Shown here piece after piece: positions 23,458 through 37,560 of a stretch of 64,000 bases of DNA. The notes below the pieces were generated by a model. The model saw only the letters and a program-made list of their open reading frames with translations, ran no database searches and had not been told where the DNA came from. The translations under genes were made by a program, and so were the position numbers. The DNA is from Kingdonia uniflora (Eukaryota > Streptophyta > Magnoliopsida > Ranunculales > Circaeasteraceae): assembly GCA_014058105.1 (NCBI GenBank), contig JACGCM010002894.1:1612001-1676000 (forward strand), read 5' to 3'. How positions within the stretch are numbered: position 1 is the first letter of the stretch; each line of letters opens with the position of its first letter.

Positions 23458-23817
23458 ATGAGAATGGCGTGGACTCGATCTGAGAGAATTCGTTATACCC
23501 CTGAGGGGCGATTGCCGATAAAGATAGCTGAAGTGCGAGAGCCAATTTTTAGACTATTGGATTATGATACTGAGCTGCTAGTGAGGGAGGTTCAACTTGA
23601 AGGTTTAGATGGGATCGGGAGAGAACACGAGTATGAACGTCGTTTCTATGAAAAGATGTTTCGAGAAATCATGGTGGATCCTGCAGCTCAAAAAGATGCA
23701 GTGAGAGCGCTTGCTATAGAAGGGATCGAATTGGAAGATGTGAGGATTGGTGGAGGATATCTGATTGGATGTGGTTCCCTAGGGCATCAAGGCTATTTTA
23801 GATGTAATTATATGTGA
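23458..23817 (+). CDS. Hypothetical antisense ORF of element A, 119 aa
   Basis: The ORF is charged and helical-looking, with REVQLEGLDGIGREHEYERRF near its middle and an acidic/basic pattern throughout. Its last ~20 residues are glycine- and cysteine-richer and may be read-through. Element B at about 33,750-33,830 has a weakly similar stretch (EEGLRDMEGLE then EYKRLLALRR). It lies between the short ORF at 22197 and the insertion of C. I do not recognise a family. It may be an exon of the antisense gene or chance. Confidence 0.3.
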   Translation: MRMAWTRSERIRYTPEGRLPIKIAEVREPIFRLLDYDTELLVREVQLEGLDGIGREHEYERRFYEKMFREIMVDPAAQKDAVRALAIEGIELEDVRIGGGYLIGCGSLGHQGYFRCNYM

Positions 23818-24305
23818 GGTGAATAAAATGAATGTAAATAGGGGTGATATGAATGTATGTAATTATTTGAGTTTGAATAATTTGAAAGAAAATGGAATAA
23901 GAATAAAAGTTGAACAAATCCTCTATTGTTGTGAATGTTATTTGTGATTGTTGTGAGAAAAGAAATTTGAAAAGTTTTGAAATTTTGAGAACTTTGGAAA
24001 TGACGTCGGTACTTCTATAAGAAGAAAAAAAAAACATGGAGTTTATGATTGTTTCCCATGTGTAAAAGCTGCGAAAACTCAATTGCGTGTAAGCGTGAGT
24101 TATCATGAGTATGGTGTGGTCATAGGGAGATTTCTAAAAGAGAGATAAAAATATATTAAAATATAAGGCAAAGGGAAATGATTGGAAAGTATTTTCTCTG
24201 AAAAGATGCAAAACGTCTGACATTAATAGTGGAAGGGATGTCTCGGTTCCAAAATCGAGGATGGCTCGCCCGAGGCTCAATAACTGCCAGCAGTTAGAGA
24301 GATAA

Positions 24306-24873
24306 TAATCCACAATATGATTGAGAAGCTCTAGTTGGCAGAAAAATATGAAGAACACCAATTGGTTTGGAAAAATAGAGATTCGATTACTTAAAACGAA
24401 GTAATTACAATGAAAAACTCTCAAACCCTAGGCTTCCCTCAGAACTTTTTCCAGATCTAACATAACCCTAGAAAATAACCTAAGTTCCCTTTATATACTC
24501 GGGAACTCAAAAATCATAAAAGAACGGATCTCAAGGAAAAACAACGCCTAAAAATCACTAACACCGCCAAAGTCGTTCGAACAAAATAAGGAGTCGTTCG
24601 AGCGACTTTACGCCTAATTGGTCTAAAACCCTAGAAAGTTGTCAACTCGTTCGAACGAAATCTTAACTCGTTCGAACGAAATATGGCTCTGGGCCAAATT
24701 TACAATGAGGTAAACTTTGGTCGTTCGAACAAAAATATAAGTCGTTCGAACAACTTTGGGTTCTTGGGCCAAATTCCACCGTTCGAACGACTCTCAACCT
24801 CGTTCGAACGACTCTCAACCTCGTTCGAACGACTTTGGATAATTTCCAAATTACCCTTGATCCACCAGGATTA
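24306..24873 (-). repeat. 3' LTR of element C
   Basis: 568 bp, with mirror ends TAATCC...GGATTA instead of the usual TG...CA. It contains nine copies of a motif close to TCGTTCGAACGA, mostly palindromic and centred on TTCGAA. Confidence 0.85.
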
Positions 24874-24911
24874 TTGTTCCTCCCTTTAGAAGCCTTGAGC
24901 TCCTGCTCAAG

Positions 24912-26310
24912 CTAGAACTGGAGATGTGGGAATGTGGCGATGCCCAATTCCCTGTGGTACCACCTCGACTTACTAGGTAGTTGACCCTTCTTCCCAACTC
25001 GGAACGATTCAATACAACCCCATCTTGTAGTATGGAACTTCCTCTCTAGAATATTATCCTCCTGTAATGGATCTTCTCTTTCCATCCATAAGTCATCAAC
25101 TAACGGTAGGCGAGTGTCGATTGCAGAGTCTTCATCCAAAAGAAACGGCTCAAACAGCTTCAAATGCTCGGCATTAATCACCGAATACATCTTCATGAAA
25201 GGTGGAAAATCCAACTGGAATGCATTGTCACCAATCTTCTTGACTATCAAAAATGAGCCATAACGGATAGGTTTGAGCTTCTTACCTTCCCCCTTAAGCC
25301 GTTCCTTACCCAAGTACAACCAAACTAGGTCACCCACTTGAAAAGTACACTCAACCTGATACTTATCGTGGCGAGCCTTATACTTTGCTTGAGTTTTCTT
25401 CAACTGTGCTTCAGCTGCCTCATGAACCTTGCTGATATTCTCAATGAAACGCTGAGCTTTAACCTGCTCCTCCTCCTCCTTCCTTGACACAGTCTTGTCG
25501 CCAAGAATAAATGTCAAATCAAAAGGGCTTTGCGGCAAGTACCCCAAACAAACTTCAAAAGGAGACTTCAATGTGGAAACATGAATCGCCCAGTTGAACG
25601 CAAATTGAAGATACGATAAAACTTCATCCCAAGTTGTAGGATGCTTAGAATGGAATCCTCGTAATAAATGTACCAAAGTGCGATTAACTACCTATGTTTG
25701 CCCATCAGTCTACGGAGAAAAGTGGTACTTCTCTTCAACTAGTGTCCATCATCCCCCATAACGATCTCCAAAAATGCCCAAAAAACCAGTTATCCCTATC
25801 ATAAATAATAGAAGAAGGGAGCCCGAAATACCTCTAGACGTTTCTGAAAAATAATCACGTTGTTCCTTCCCCTGTGACCGTCTTCTGGCATGGAATAAGA
25901 ATAATCATCTTGCTGAATCGATCTGCTACCACAGACAAATAGTCATTCTTACACCTGGTCATGGGCAAACCACCCATAAAATCTATCGAAATGCTCTCCC
26001 AAGGTCAACTAAGAACTGGCAACGGTAAATACAATCATTTCTTCCTATCGGAAGGCTCCGATGTGTTACGTAGCATGCAACCACGAACCACAACATCCAC
26101 CTGAATCTTCGGCCAATAGACATAATGCCACAAATTCAAAAGAGTCTTTTAAACCTGAAATGACCTGCCACCTGGGAACAATGTGCCTCTCGAATCCACT
26201 GTAAATGGTCTATACCCTCAGGAATACATAGTAGACTGCCTCTATAAATCAAACCATCCTTCAGAACATACTCACATGTCTTACCTTACAGCAATTTCTC
26301 ATGAATCACA
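24912..26310 (-). pseudogene. Element C integrase with chromodomain-like tail
   Basis: The zinc-binding and core parts (about 26,300 to 25,680) are broken by several stops. A 254-codon frame (25676 to 24912) then carries FHSKHPTTWDEVL, SPFEVCLGY, a long alpha-helical stretch, VGDLVWLYLGKERL and a DLVWL/GSF-type C-terminal domain. The final 60 residues (QEDNILERKFHTTRWG... SKSRWYHRE) resemble the chromodomain region of plant chromoviruses, which directs integration toward particular chromatin. Confidence 0.83.
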
Positions 26311-26349
26311 CTGAGCTCTTTAGCATCGTTGTACCCTAAAATGTACTCA

Positions 26350-27600
26350 GAAGGAACAATAGGTTGGATCTGCATATCTTCCAACAAAGAGGAAATAGTT
26401 GGTAATGGGAGTCAAGATAACATATCAGCCATCGTGTTGTCCAGTCCTTTCTTATACTTGATCAATAAGGTAAACTGCAGAAGGTACGATATCTACTTCA
26501 TATGGCGAGCTTGATGAAGCTTAGACTGCGTAGATAAGAACTGTAATAGTTTGTGATCGGAATGTACCACAACCTTCTTCCCCAATAAGTAACTCCTCCA
26601 ATGCTTCACTGATTGATATAACGCATAGAACTCCTTATCGTAGGAAGGATAGTTGCATACTGCTCCTGTAAATATCTCAGAATGGTAAGCAACCGGCTTC
26701 CTATCCTATAAAAGGATTGCCCCCAATGCATAGTCTGACGCATCTGTCTCAACCTCAAAAGGTCGCTACAAATTAGGCAATACTAACACTGGTGCATCCG
26801 TAATCTTCTGCTTCAGTAACATAAAAGTCTTCTTATAATGCTCATCCCACAGAAATTGTACCCCGGTCTTTGGCAAAGAATGCAATGGTGCGGCTATTTG
26901 TGAAAAATACTGAATAAATTTCCATAAGTACATACAAGAACCCATAAAACTTCTTACTTCCGTCACTGTGCAGGGTCCATGCCAATTAGTAATGACCGAG
27001 ACCTTCTCTGGATCAACCTTAAGATCGCCGCCACCAACAATAAATCCTAAATAGACTAGCTCTCATTTCCCAAATTTGTACTTCTTCCCATTCAGAAAAA
27101 GTTGTTGTGATCGCAACACGCCCAATACTTTGCGTAAAGGCCCAAGGTGTTCATCCCATGTATAACTATATATCAAGATATCATCCAAATATACAATCAC
27201 AAAATTATTAATAAATGTACGAAGTACCTCATTCATTAGCCGCATAAAAGTCACCAGAACATTACATAATCCAAAAGACATCACCAACCACTCAAATAAG
27301 CCATGTTTGGTCTTGAACGTTGTCTTCCAAGTATCTTCTTCCCGTATTCAAACTTGATGGTAACCCGACTTAAGATCCAACTTGGTGAAAAACCGAGCCG
27401 TCTGTAACTCATCCAAAAGCTCGTCAATCCGTGGAAGCGGAGAATGATTCTTTACCGTGATCTTGATTAATGCCTGATAATCCATACGCATCCTCCAAGA
27501 CCCATTCTTCTTTGGCACCAATAACACCGGTGAACCACAAGGTGAGTAACTTGGATTAATAATTCCTTACTCTAGAAGTTCATGTACCTATTTCTTGATT
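26350..27600 (-). pseudogene. Element C reverse transcriptase and RNase H
   Basis: From about 27,600 leftward the RT can be followed in pieces: VPKKNGSWRMRMDY, LDLKSGYHQVWI, then a 74-codon frame with the catalytic YLDDILIYS (27287-27063). RNase H phrases follow, including AVCNYPSYDKEFYAL and VVHSDHKLLQFL. Several TAA/TAG codons and small shifts interrupt it. Confidence 0.85.
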
Positions 27601-27639
27601 TCATCAAACTCTGTAATAGGCGTCCGATATAACCCAATA

Positions 27640-28240
27640 TTGGGTAGTGGCTCACCATTCACCAAGGTGATATCATGTTCCACATCTCTCTTACGCAGCA
27701 TCCCTTCTATGCCCAAAAAAAGTCTTCATACTCCTCTTGCAACTCCCCCATATCGGTTTGTTGCTTAGGAGACATTGCCAAAGTAGATAATACCGTAGTT
27801 GACGGACCCTCTTGAACCGGTCGCAGCAACAATAATATAAATTTGATGCACGCATTAACCAACCTTTTTGCCTGAGTCGTCGTTACCAAATTACTGGTAG
27901 TGATCTGCTCCTTGCAAGCATTGATATGAAACTTTGAATTATCCTTTACCAAACGATACTTGCGAGCTTGATGGTAAAGGATTGCATCTCGGTCCCAAAG
28001 ATAAGGGCTACCCAAGATGACTTAACACACGTCCAACGGAACTACCTCATATGTCACTTCGTCAATAAACTTCTCAGTAATCGAAAACTTGAACGTACAC
28101 TGCTTATTGATCTTCAACTCCACGTCTTTCTGAATCCAGCCTAAACCATACGGCATAGGATAAACCACAGTAGCCAAACCTATCTTCTTCACCACCACCT
28201 CATAAATTAAATTCTTCTGATTACCTAGATCAATGATGGC
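27640..28240 (-). pseudogene. Element C protease / linker region
   Basis: A 102-codon frame (28015 to 27707) and neighbouring broken frames occupy the place between gag and RT where the protease lies. Phrases such as GSPYLWDRDAIL match the segment after the protease core in chromoviruses. The DSG/DTG active site itself would fall near 28,230 but is not clear, so the assignment rests on position. Confidence 0.55.
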
Positions 28241-28257
28241 CTCAACTAAGCTCTACT

Positions 28258-29429
28258 TCAACTGAATGCTGACATAGAAAGCTCTTCCTGACTTGCCTTA
28301 TCGATATCTAGAGGTTGCTTAAACATTAGAGTAAGCTTAATATTTGGCTTATCTAAATTCGGAAGATCCATAATCGCTGCGGCTAGTGCACATTTCTTTG
28401 TTTTGCCCTTCTCCTTTGACCGAAGCTCCGAGTGGAGTTTCCAACATCTATCTAAATTATACCCATTGGCCTTACAATGACTACAGATAGTCCCCTTAAA
28501 TGAATACCCCTCTCCTTTGGATTCCCCTTTCAGATCAAAGTTCCAATTAGTCTTGTACCCCGACTTATTCTTGTCGTCTTTCTTACCGCTCTTCAAGTAC
28601 TTGCCTTCAGTGGCAATTAATTTAACGGTAGCGTCCTTGATATTTTCCATATTGAAGAGTTTTAATTCTCTTCGAATGGACTCCGACAAACCCCCCGTAT
28701 ACTTCATGAACACCTCGTACTCATATATATTAATATTCAAAACCAATGTTTGGTTATGAAACTCTGCAGTAAATTATTGTACGAATTGCCCAAACCTTTG
28801 GCGTAAATTATGCCATTTGTACCATCTCCCCTGTTCATACCCAATTAGATAGAATTGTTTCATCACCAAAACCTTGAATTCCTTCCAACTCAGACTTCCG
28901 ATATCATGTCGCTTCTGATAGAATTTCTACCACGTTAGTGAGTGACTTATGAATTTTAAAGTAGAGAAGTAAATTTTATGAGCGTTGGAATATTCATCAA
29001 CGGAAAAATAGGTCTCTAACCTATCTAATGAATTATCAAATTTCTCAGCATCAACGGAACCATCGAATACCGGAATCTCAATCTTAAAGCCAATACGAAG
29101 ATTACGCATAGAATTCATTGACCAAAACTTGGGCTCTCCTTGATGGATTCGGCATCACTAGAATCGTTATTTATCCCCGCATGATCCTCGTCTCCATCCA
29201 CCGCTGAAACCCCTTTCTTCTTCGACCAGCCTTGCCGTTTTACTGAAGTAGAATCCTTCGCGAAGTTTGTGAGATGTAATTGTTCTATTAACTCCCCTAA
29301 ATTAGAAGTTAGGTCGGAAACTCTCCCTTTAAAAGTCGTGAGTCGATCGCTAGAATCGTCCATCTCCAAATCGTCCTTCTTCTTCGAATTAGGTTTGCGA
29401 TGGATCTTTAACGGACTCACTAGCTTCAC
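28258..29429 (-). pseudogene. Element C gag
   Basis: Three frames make up gag: an acidic/basic N-terminus (29429 to 29115), a retrotransposon-gag start (IEIPVFDGSVDAEKFDNSLDR), and a C-terminal part (28746 to 28258) with a knuckle CSHCKANGYNLDRC. The histidine expected in this CCHC motif reads tyrosine, so zinc binding is probably lost. Confidence 0.82.
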
Positions 29430-29500
29430 CGCGTTTGCTTGAGACGGTCACGTACAGAGACCATAAACCATAATCAACCCCCTGAGAATCACAACTAGAA

Positions 29501-29511
29501 AACTGATACCA
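29501..29511 (-). other. Primer binding site of element C
   Basis: On the minus strand it reads TGGTATCAGTT, complementary to the end of initiator-Met tRNA for the first nine bases. It lies two bases from the LTR, which supports the unusual LTR end GGATTA. Confidence 0.75.
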
Positions 29512-29513
29512 CT

Positions 29514-30053
29514 TAATCCACAATACGATTGAAAAACTCTAGTTAGCAGAAAAATACGAAGAACGCCAATTGGTTTGGAAAAATTGAGATTCGATTACTT
29601 AAAATGAAGTAATTACAATGAAAAACACTCAAACCCTAGGCTTCTCTCAGAACTCTTTACAGATCTAACATAACCCTAAAAAATAACCTAAGTTCCATTT
29701 ATATACTAGAGAACTCAAAAATCATAAAAACGAATCTCGAGGCAAAACAACACCTAAAAATCACAAACACCGCCAAAGTCGTTCGAACGAAATAGGAAGT
29801 CATTCGAACAACTTTACGCCTAATTGGTCTAAAACCCTAGAAAGTTGTCAACTCGTTCGAACGAAATATGGCCCTGGGCTAAATTTTCAGTGGGGTAAAC
29901 TTTGGTCGTTCGAACAAAAATACAAGTCGTTTGAACGACTTTGGATTCTCAGGCCAAATTCCAAAGAGGTAGAATTTGGTCGTTCGAACGACTCTCAACC
30001 TCGTTCTAACGACTTTGGCTAATTTCCAAATTACCCTAGATCATCCTGAATTA
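29514..30053 (-). repeat. 5' LTR of element C
   Basis: 540-bp copy of 24306-24873, ending GAATTA where the other copy has GGATTA. It has the same TTCGAA-centred motif array but with about two copies fewer. Confidence 0.87.
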
Positions 30054-30079
30054 AATAAAATATAAATATTGCTTCATCT

Positions 30080-31845
30080 TTGTCATTCAAACGTTTCACA
30101 ACTTCGGAAAACTTGAAGAGCAGTGAGAAAGGAAGGAAGAGGAAAAGAAAAAATAGCAGAGAATCTCGTGAGGATTATATCGAAAGTGATCAACAGTCAA
30201 AGCGTGAGAGAGTTGCGGAGATAGAGTCACGAAAATGGTTATACAACAGCGTTGTGAAGGAAGGATTTGGCGCTGCTTCGGATTCACATTCCAACATAGA
30301 AGGTTAGTAGAGGATTTGTGAGGTATGTATGTGTTTTTTTTAATATCATATTCTATTTTTAGGCAAATCTAAAAATTACTATTTATGATAATCTATGAAA
30401 ACCTGTTTAATATATGATATACGAAAGATATTTGTATATGAATGATGTATGTGTAAAAGATAATAATAGATACCTAGACCTGTATGTAGATCGATCGTGA
30501 GGAGAGTATGTATTGGATAAAACCCTCTTCTACATATTTGTAGTTGATATGGTGAGTTCACCTGTTAATGAGGCACTGACCTCCGGTTGATCGGCTGAGT
30601 CCGAGATTGAAATGTTTGACAGTGAGGAAGAAGTAAGGGTTGATCAATTTCTAGATTTCCTTAGAAGATTGGTAACCTATCCTCCTCATTCTGATATATT
30701 CAAAGAGTTTTACAAAGCCAAGGCTTCTATAGAAGGTAGATGGGGTAACTGTGTAGAACATGCCGGTCGGCAGTTTAGGGGTTACACTGTAGCAACGGGA
30801 GAGGAATATTTTTATTTGTTGGCTGATTTGGAGAAGGAGACACGAGGTAGGGGTATAAACAAATCAATCTCCTTAGAGTACTTCAATGGGAATATTCAGA
30901 GTAAACTTTCAGAGGGTTTTTTGTGTTACCTGTCTCAGTTGGAGTACACGTTGAGTCATCCCCTTAGCAATCTGGCGAAAGGGATTATGAACATCATTGG
31001 GGCATGTCCTGTTTAGTTGAACGAGAATATGCGGGAGGTGATAAGTGTTTGCGAATTTTTAAATAAATGGTGGGAAGGGGATAGGAGAATGAAGAGGATA
31101 TCCCCTGATGATGTTTTACAGCTTTATGGGGTAAAATATTATTCTTCAAGTGGAGGGGAATATTTCTTTGCGAGCTCGACTCGGCCTTGTTTCTTCGATC
31201 TGAACTCAGCAGGTCGACCATGGAATGATAATGTGATATGGGTGAAGGGTGATTGCCTTCAGAAAGATGATGAAGAACCCATAAAACTTCTGTTTAGAAC
31301 TGTAAAACAAAGTAAGTATAACAATGTATAATGTATGAGATTAATATGTTGAAATTGTATGATACTCTGTTGATGATAATGTGTTATGAATGACAGGTCC
31401 TAAATATCAGGTGACGAGGAAAGAGTCATTGTTGGATACAATTTCTCAGGAAGGGACAGAGCTCATGGCTGTGTTGGAAGAACTTAGCATTAGCAGGAAG
31501 AAACGTATTAACAGCCGAGTCGAAAAAGTTCAATAGTTCCAGTCGACGAGACTAATGACGGGCGCTGATGGCAGCAAGAAGAATGGAACTGATAGGGAAT
31601 GGCAAGGGAACTTGCTCAAGGCCCTTGTAGTGGACTACACGGGGTTACCGGAGTCTACTATGTCGTGCAAACAAACTCAAACATTTCCCTAGAAGTAAAT
31701 ATTGAAGCGTCCTTTGACCTCTGGAACCATAAAAAGTGGTAAGGTCGCAGGAAAGGCAAATAAGAGAACGGTTGAACCTTCTGAAATGTTGGGGGTGAAG
31801 GTCATAGAAGATCGAGTTGTTGTAGAGGACAATTTGAAAGAGGTG
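30080..31845 (+). pseudogene. Antisense spliced gene of element A, first part (PF04195-like)
   Basis: This gene-like region runs opposite to A's gag-pol. Exon 30080-30302 encodes a basic, NLS-like start (KGRKRKRKN). Intron 30303-30543 (donor GTTAGTA, acceptor TTTGTAG) rejoins the same frame as the 134-codon ORF at 30612. The exon to 31311 resembles the 'putative gypsy type transposon' family: conserved features are NIIGACPV, LNENMREVISVCEFL and a WNDNVIWVKGDC-like end. Intron 31312-31396 (GTAAGTAT...TGACAG) again keeps frame and leads to a charged exon that stops at the insertion of element B. Stops at about 30,593, 31,014 and 31,534 show decay. The rest is at 44114-46239. The family call is from pattern memory and needs a profile search. 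Confidence 0.6.
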
Positions 31846-32008
31846 GCAGATTTCTAACAGTTCTGTCTTGACCAGGCTTCAATGGCTATTTTTGACAAGT
31901 CGAGGACATATAGAAACTTTTAGAATGATGGTCTTCGATCAGGTGTGGCTGTATTCGACTGTAGATTATTGGCTTACTCTTGTCGAATCTAGGGAATATG
32001 CTACTACA
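31846..32008 (-). repeat. 3' LTR of element B, truncated
   Basis: Matches 43951-44113 and ends GCTACTACA at the same point. Its outer two thirds are missing, with the match starting directly after A's exon sequence. A rc purine-rich tract (ATTGCCCCATTCTC) follows inside, as expected beside a 3' LTR. Confidence 0.85.
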
Positions 32009-32307
32009 ATTGCCCCATTCTCAATAGAAACACTTGTGGTTGTGTCGAGAAGAAGTTGGAAGCTGAAGAGGTTGCCGAATGAGAAGAAGAATTGTCTGCA
32101 TTATTTCCATGGTCAAAGGAACTGTATTTGGTCAAGTCATTCCCAAGGTGCAATTAATGCAGTACAGTGAATCTGGCGGGTTATATTAGGTATAAATAGG
32201 GGGTTATTGAGGGTGGAATGGTGGTGGTTTTTAGAAATATGCCACCCCAAGTGTGGTCCAATGCATTGTCTGACGCGTAAGACGGTGAACAGTCTAAGGG
32301 AAAAATC

Positions 32308-32574
32308 ATGCTCAAACTAATCGGTGATAATTCTTTATTTGATCGTGTCTCGGTATTAGGGTGGGAGAGAGGTCAAACGAGAGAAGATGCGCATCTGCTG
32401 GAAATAATTATGTCGTCATGCGGTGTTAAAGGTAATGGAGTACATCAGTTTGGAGGAGAAAGGGCAACTGTTTGTGTTGATGATGAAGATTTGAAGCTTA
32501 GATGGACGTCCAGAGATCATGCTAAATGTGAGAGGCTTCTTGTAATTTTTTGCTGCCTTCATCAGGGGAAGTAG
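32308..32574 (+). CDS. Hypothetical antisense ORF of element B, 88 aa
   Basis: The first sizeable plus-strand frame inside B's 3' LTR, 88 codons with an ATG at 32308. It has ERATVCVDDEDLKLRW and two cysteine pairs near the end. Element A has a loosely similar GEVAMVVEEEDGEW phrase near 22,575-22,615, which may be the counterpart. No family is recognised and the frame may be chance. Confidence 0.25.
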   Translation: MLKLIGDNSLFDRVSVLGWERGQTREDAHLLEIIMSSCGVKGNGVHQFGGERATVCVDDEDLKLRWTSRDHAKCERLLVIFCCLHQGK

Positions 32575-33093
32575 TTTTTAGAAGTTCGGTGACTTGAGAT
32601 TCATTGAAGTTCTTAGCACCGGAAAGAGGCTTTAATATCCGATTCTGGTGAAAAGAAAACACAGAGTAATTAGTCATGTAAGTAGAATGTAAAAATAAAT
32701 GTAGTTTGATGTAATGTAATCGAAGGATGTAGTCCCGGATGTTTTATGTAACAAAATCAAAGGAGGAAGTTATTGAATATGAATTGTAACTTATTCATAA
32801 TAATAAATAAAGTTAATATCTTTGATATGCTATTCATGTGCATTTTGATTATTAATTATAGTTTGAAAAATTGAAGGTAAAATGTCGAACGTGCATGCAC
32901 ATAAAATATTGATGGGTTAGCATAACATCTCGAATGTAGTTGACTGAGTGGGTCCCAAAATGGATTTTGAGGTTAATTGATTTAACTTTAAAATTGTAGA
33001 GTTCCAAGGCAGAGTAAATGCAGATGAGTTGAATCATGACTGGAGGGGGTATAAATAAGACTTATTGTTATAGATGTGAGGCATTCATGTAAG

Positions 33094-33330
33094 ATGGTAA
33101 AGATGAGAGCTCAGGCCCGGGATGGTATGTTCAGACGTATTCAAGTAATATATTGGGTATTGTATACTCAATATTTTGGATCTCAGAACTGTGATATGCA
33201 TATGGAAGATCCGGATGAGCCTGATTACTAAGGGATGAGCGAGGCAGAAGTGAAGAAAGCTAAGGAGGATTTTGAGTTTTGTGTTAAATTACAGATATGG
33301 CGTCCTCCTGAACGAATTAGTGGTATGTAG
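33094..33330 (+). pseudogene. Short antisense ORF of element B (MVK ORF, one stop)
   Basis: Counterpart of A's ORF at 22197-22379. It begins MVKMR, has a tyrosine-phenylalanine pair at a similar place and ends with [18 protein letters not shown] at 33228-33230 stands where A has the glutamine codon CAA, so a single C-to-T change explains the break. It lies 1.1 kb from the LTR compared with 0.34 kb in A. Confidence 0.45.
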
Positions 33331-33660
33331 ACTCGAACAACGCTGCTGGTAAAAAGAGAAGATGAAGCTGCAGCTAGGGGTTTATGAAATTATAATGTTT
33401 AGTAGGAGTAAGTCTTTGTAAGGATTTGATAGGGTCAATGGGATGAAATAAAAATAGTTGTATACGATGTTTTGTCAATGGAAGTAATTTATTGTTTATT
33501 CTCGAATGGATAATGTACTTGTTGAAATTTAGCAATAGAAAATAGTTTTAAACAAGTTTCTGGTAGAATGTCGAATATAATGATATTGTAGATGTTGTCG
33601 AATGTGGACCCAAAAATATAAGAATTTGCAGGTAAAGTAGAAGTAGGGGAACTATCAAGA

Positions 33661-34111
33661 ATAATGCTTATGGCCAGATGTGTTCTTTTAGGTGAGAGTA
33701 TGAAATATAAGGAAGATGATGTTAATCATCTTTGCGATAATATAGGTTGTGCTTTGGTGCCCGTGAATGTAGCCGAAGAAGGTCTTCGAGATATGGAAGG
33801 ATTAGAGTAGGAGTATAAGCGTTTGTTGGCTCTGAGAAGGCAAAGTATCGAAGAGGCTGGGAAGAGAAGTAAAAGAAGTTACACTCGAGAATTTGAACGG
33901 TTACGAAGTGGTGCGATGAACAGTCACGTAGGGTCTATAAATACCTCTGAAGTGGGCGACTGTTCACACTTGGCAAAAAAAAAATTAAGTGTGAATTGCT
34001 TTTGCTCGTCGTTAGATTGGTTGTCTACGATTGCGAAGGAGGAGATTAGCATTCTGATTGAAAGAGCCAAGTGAGCAAAGGAGAAGGATACGAAAGCAGC
34101 GCGTAAACAAG
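33661..34111 (+). pseudogene. Antisense exon-like region of element B
   Basis: A plus-strand frame with a TAG near 33,810 and a TGA at 34072-34074 encodes charged sequence with a basic stretch, RRQSIEEAGKRSKRSYTREF. It ends at a donor-like AAG|GTTAGTA (34112), the same donor as in element A at 30303. A's matching exon is also basic. The acceptor that would keep the frame was not identified. Confidence 0.35.
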
Positions 34112-34857
34112 GTTAGTAATTCTGGCTTTGATTATTTGTTGTTTTTATTGATTAAGTTATAGACGAATAGAATTAAGTAAAATGAATGTAGCTGTATGTT
34201 GAATTGAATTGAAAGTGAATGATTTGTAAAATAACAGTGTTAGGGTTTGATAGAGGAGTTTTAGGAAATTTTGGTTTGGGTGTGATTTGTTGGGTGTAAA
34301 GGTGGAAGAAATGGAGTTGTAGGGGTTTTATGGATGGTTTATGTTATGGGTGGCATGAAAAATGGGTGGAGATGAGATGCGAGGGTGATTGGTTGGTGGC
34401 GCCGGGGTTACGGCGCGATTGTAGAGATGAGTGGAAATGGCATTTTAATATGGTGAGATTGTCGGGGACGTTATTTTTGTGTTGGGATTTGGCCGAATTT
34501 TGTGCCGGAGAAGGGGAATTATCAATTTTTGAATAATGATATTTTGGTGGGAAACAGGTGAAGTGTGTTCGAGAAGCTGTTAAGTTTCCTGTAATTCGAT
34601 AAAAAGTAAACCAGATTAACAAGTTATTGATGTTATTCATGAAAAATATAAAGGCATCGAGAACTGAGCAGATGTGTCACTTTAATAAGAGATGGGAATA
34701 TGAATTAAATGATATGAACCATATTGAGAATTGTGGTAATAAGTATAAATGTAAAATGATAGTAGCAGATAGTAAAGCGAATGATGTGTTGGAGAGTTAT
34801 CTCGACAATGATATCTTTATGAATATATGACCTTATGAACATATATATGAATCACAT

Positions 34858-37148
<2,291 letters not shown>

Positions 37149-37560
37149 ACTATGTTTATTTGAGAAAGGATGTAAAAATGGTTAGTGGGACCGAAACATT
37201 TTAATTCGTAGTATTGTGGTAGAACAATTTGGTGTTGCTGAAAAACTTTTTTATTTGTGAAAGAATTATGTGCACTTGTTTTATAAATAGTTCAAAGTAA
37301 TAGATTTGATAAAGTGATTTTGATTGAATGTGACTATAGATCGAGCAGATAAGTGAGGAACGTCTGTTTGTGTGATATGTGAAAGATGGCCATGAAATGG
37401 CAAGTAATGAGAATGAGTACCATATGTATATTTTTAGATGGGTATCTAAATTTATAATTAAGAAGAGCAAGAGCTCTCTCAGAGGTTGTTCGATAAGTAA
37501 AGAGCGCAAAGTAGAATATCCTATAATTGGATATTGTTCGCGTAAAATTTGAATGATAGG

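Larger units (their letters stand above)
24306..30053 (-). mobile_element. Ty3/gypsy chromovirus-type element C, nested in A
   Basis: Two ~550-bp direct repeats (24306-24873 and 29514-30053) flank a complete but broken gag-protease-RT-RNase H-integrase series on the minus strand. The flanks GATAA (24301-24305) and AATAA (30054-30058) match at four of five positions. The primer site TGGTATCAG lies two bases inside the right LTR. The integrase C-terminus continues into a region resembling a chromodomain, so a chromovirus, perhaps Galadriel-like, is likely. Confidence 0.9.

Noticed and set aside
34627..34830. Plus-strand ORF of 67 codons upstream of B's PF04195-like exon
   Set aside because: It lies in a very AT-rich stretch that is more likely intron, has no counterpart in element A and no recognisable motif.
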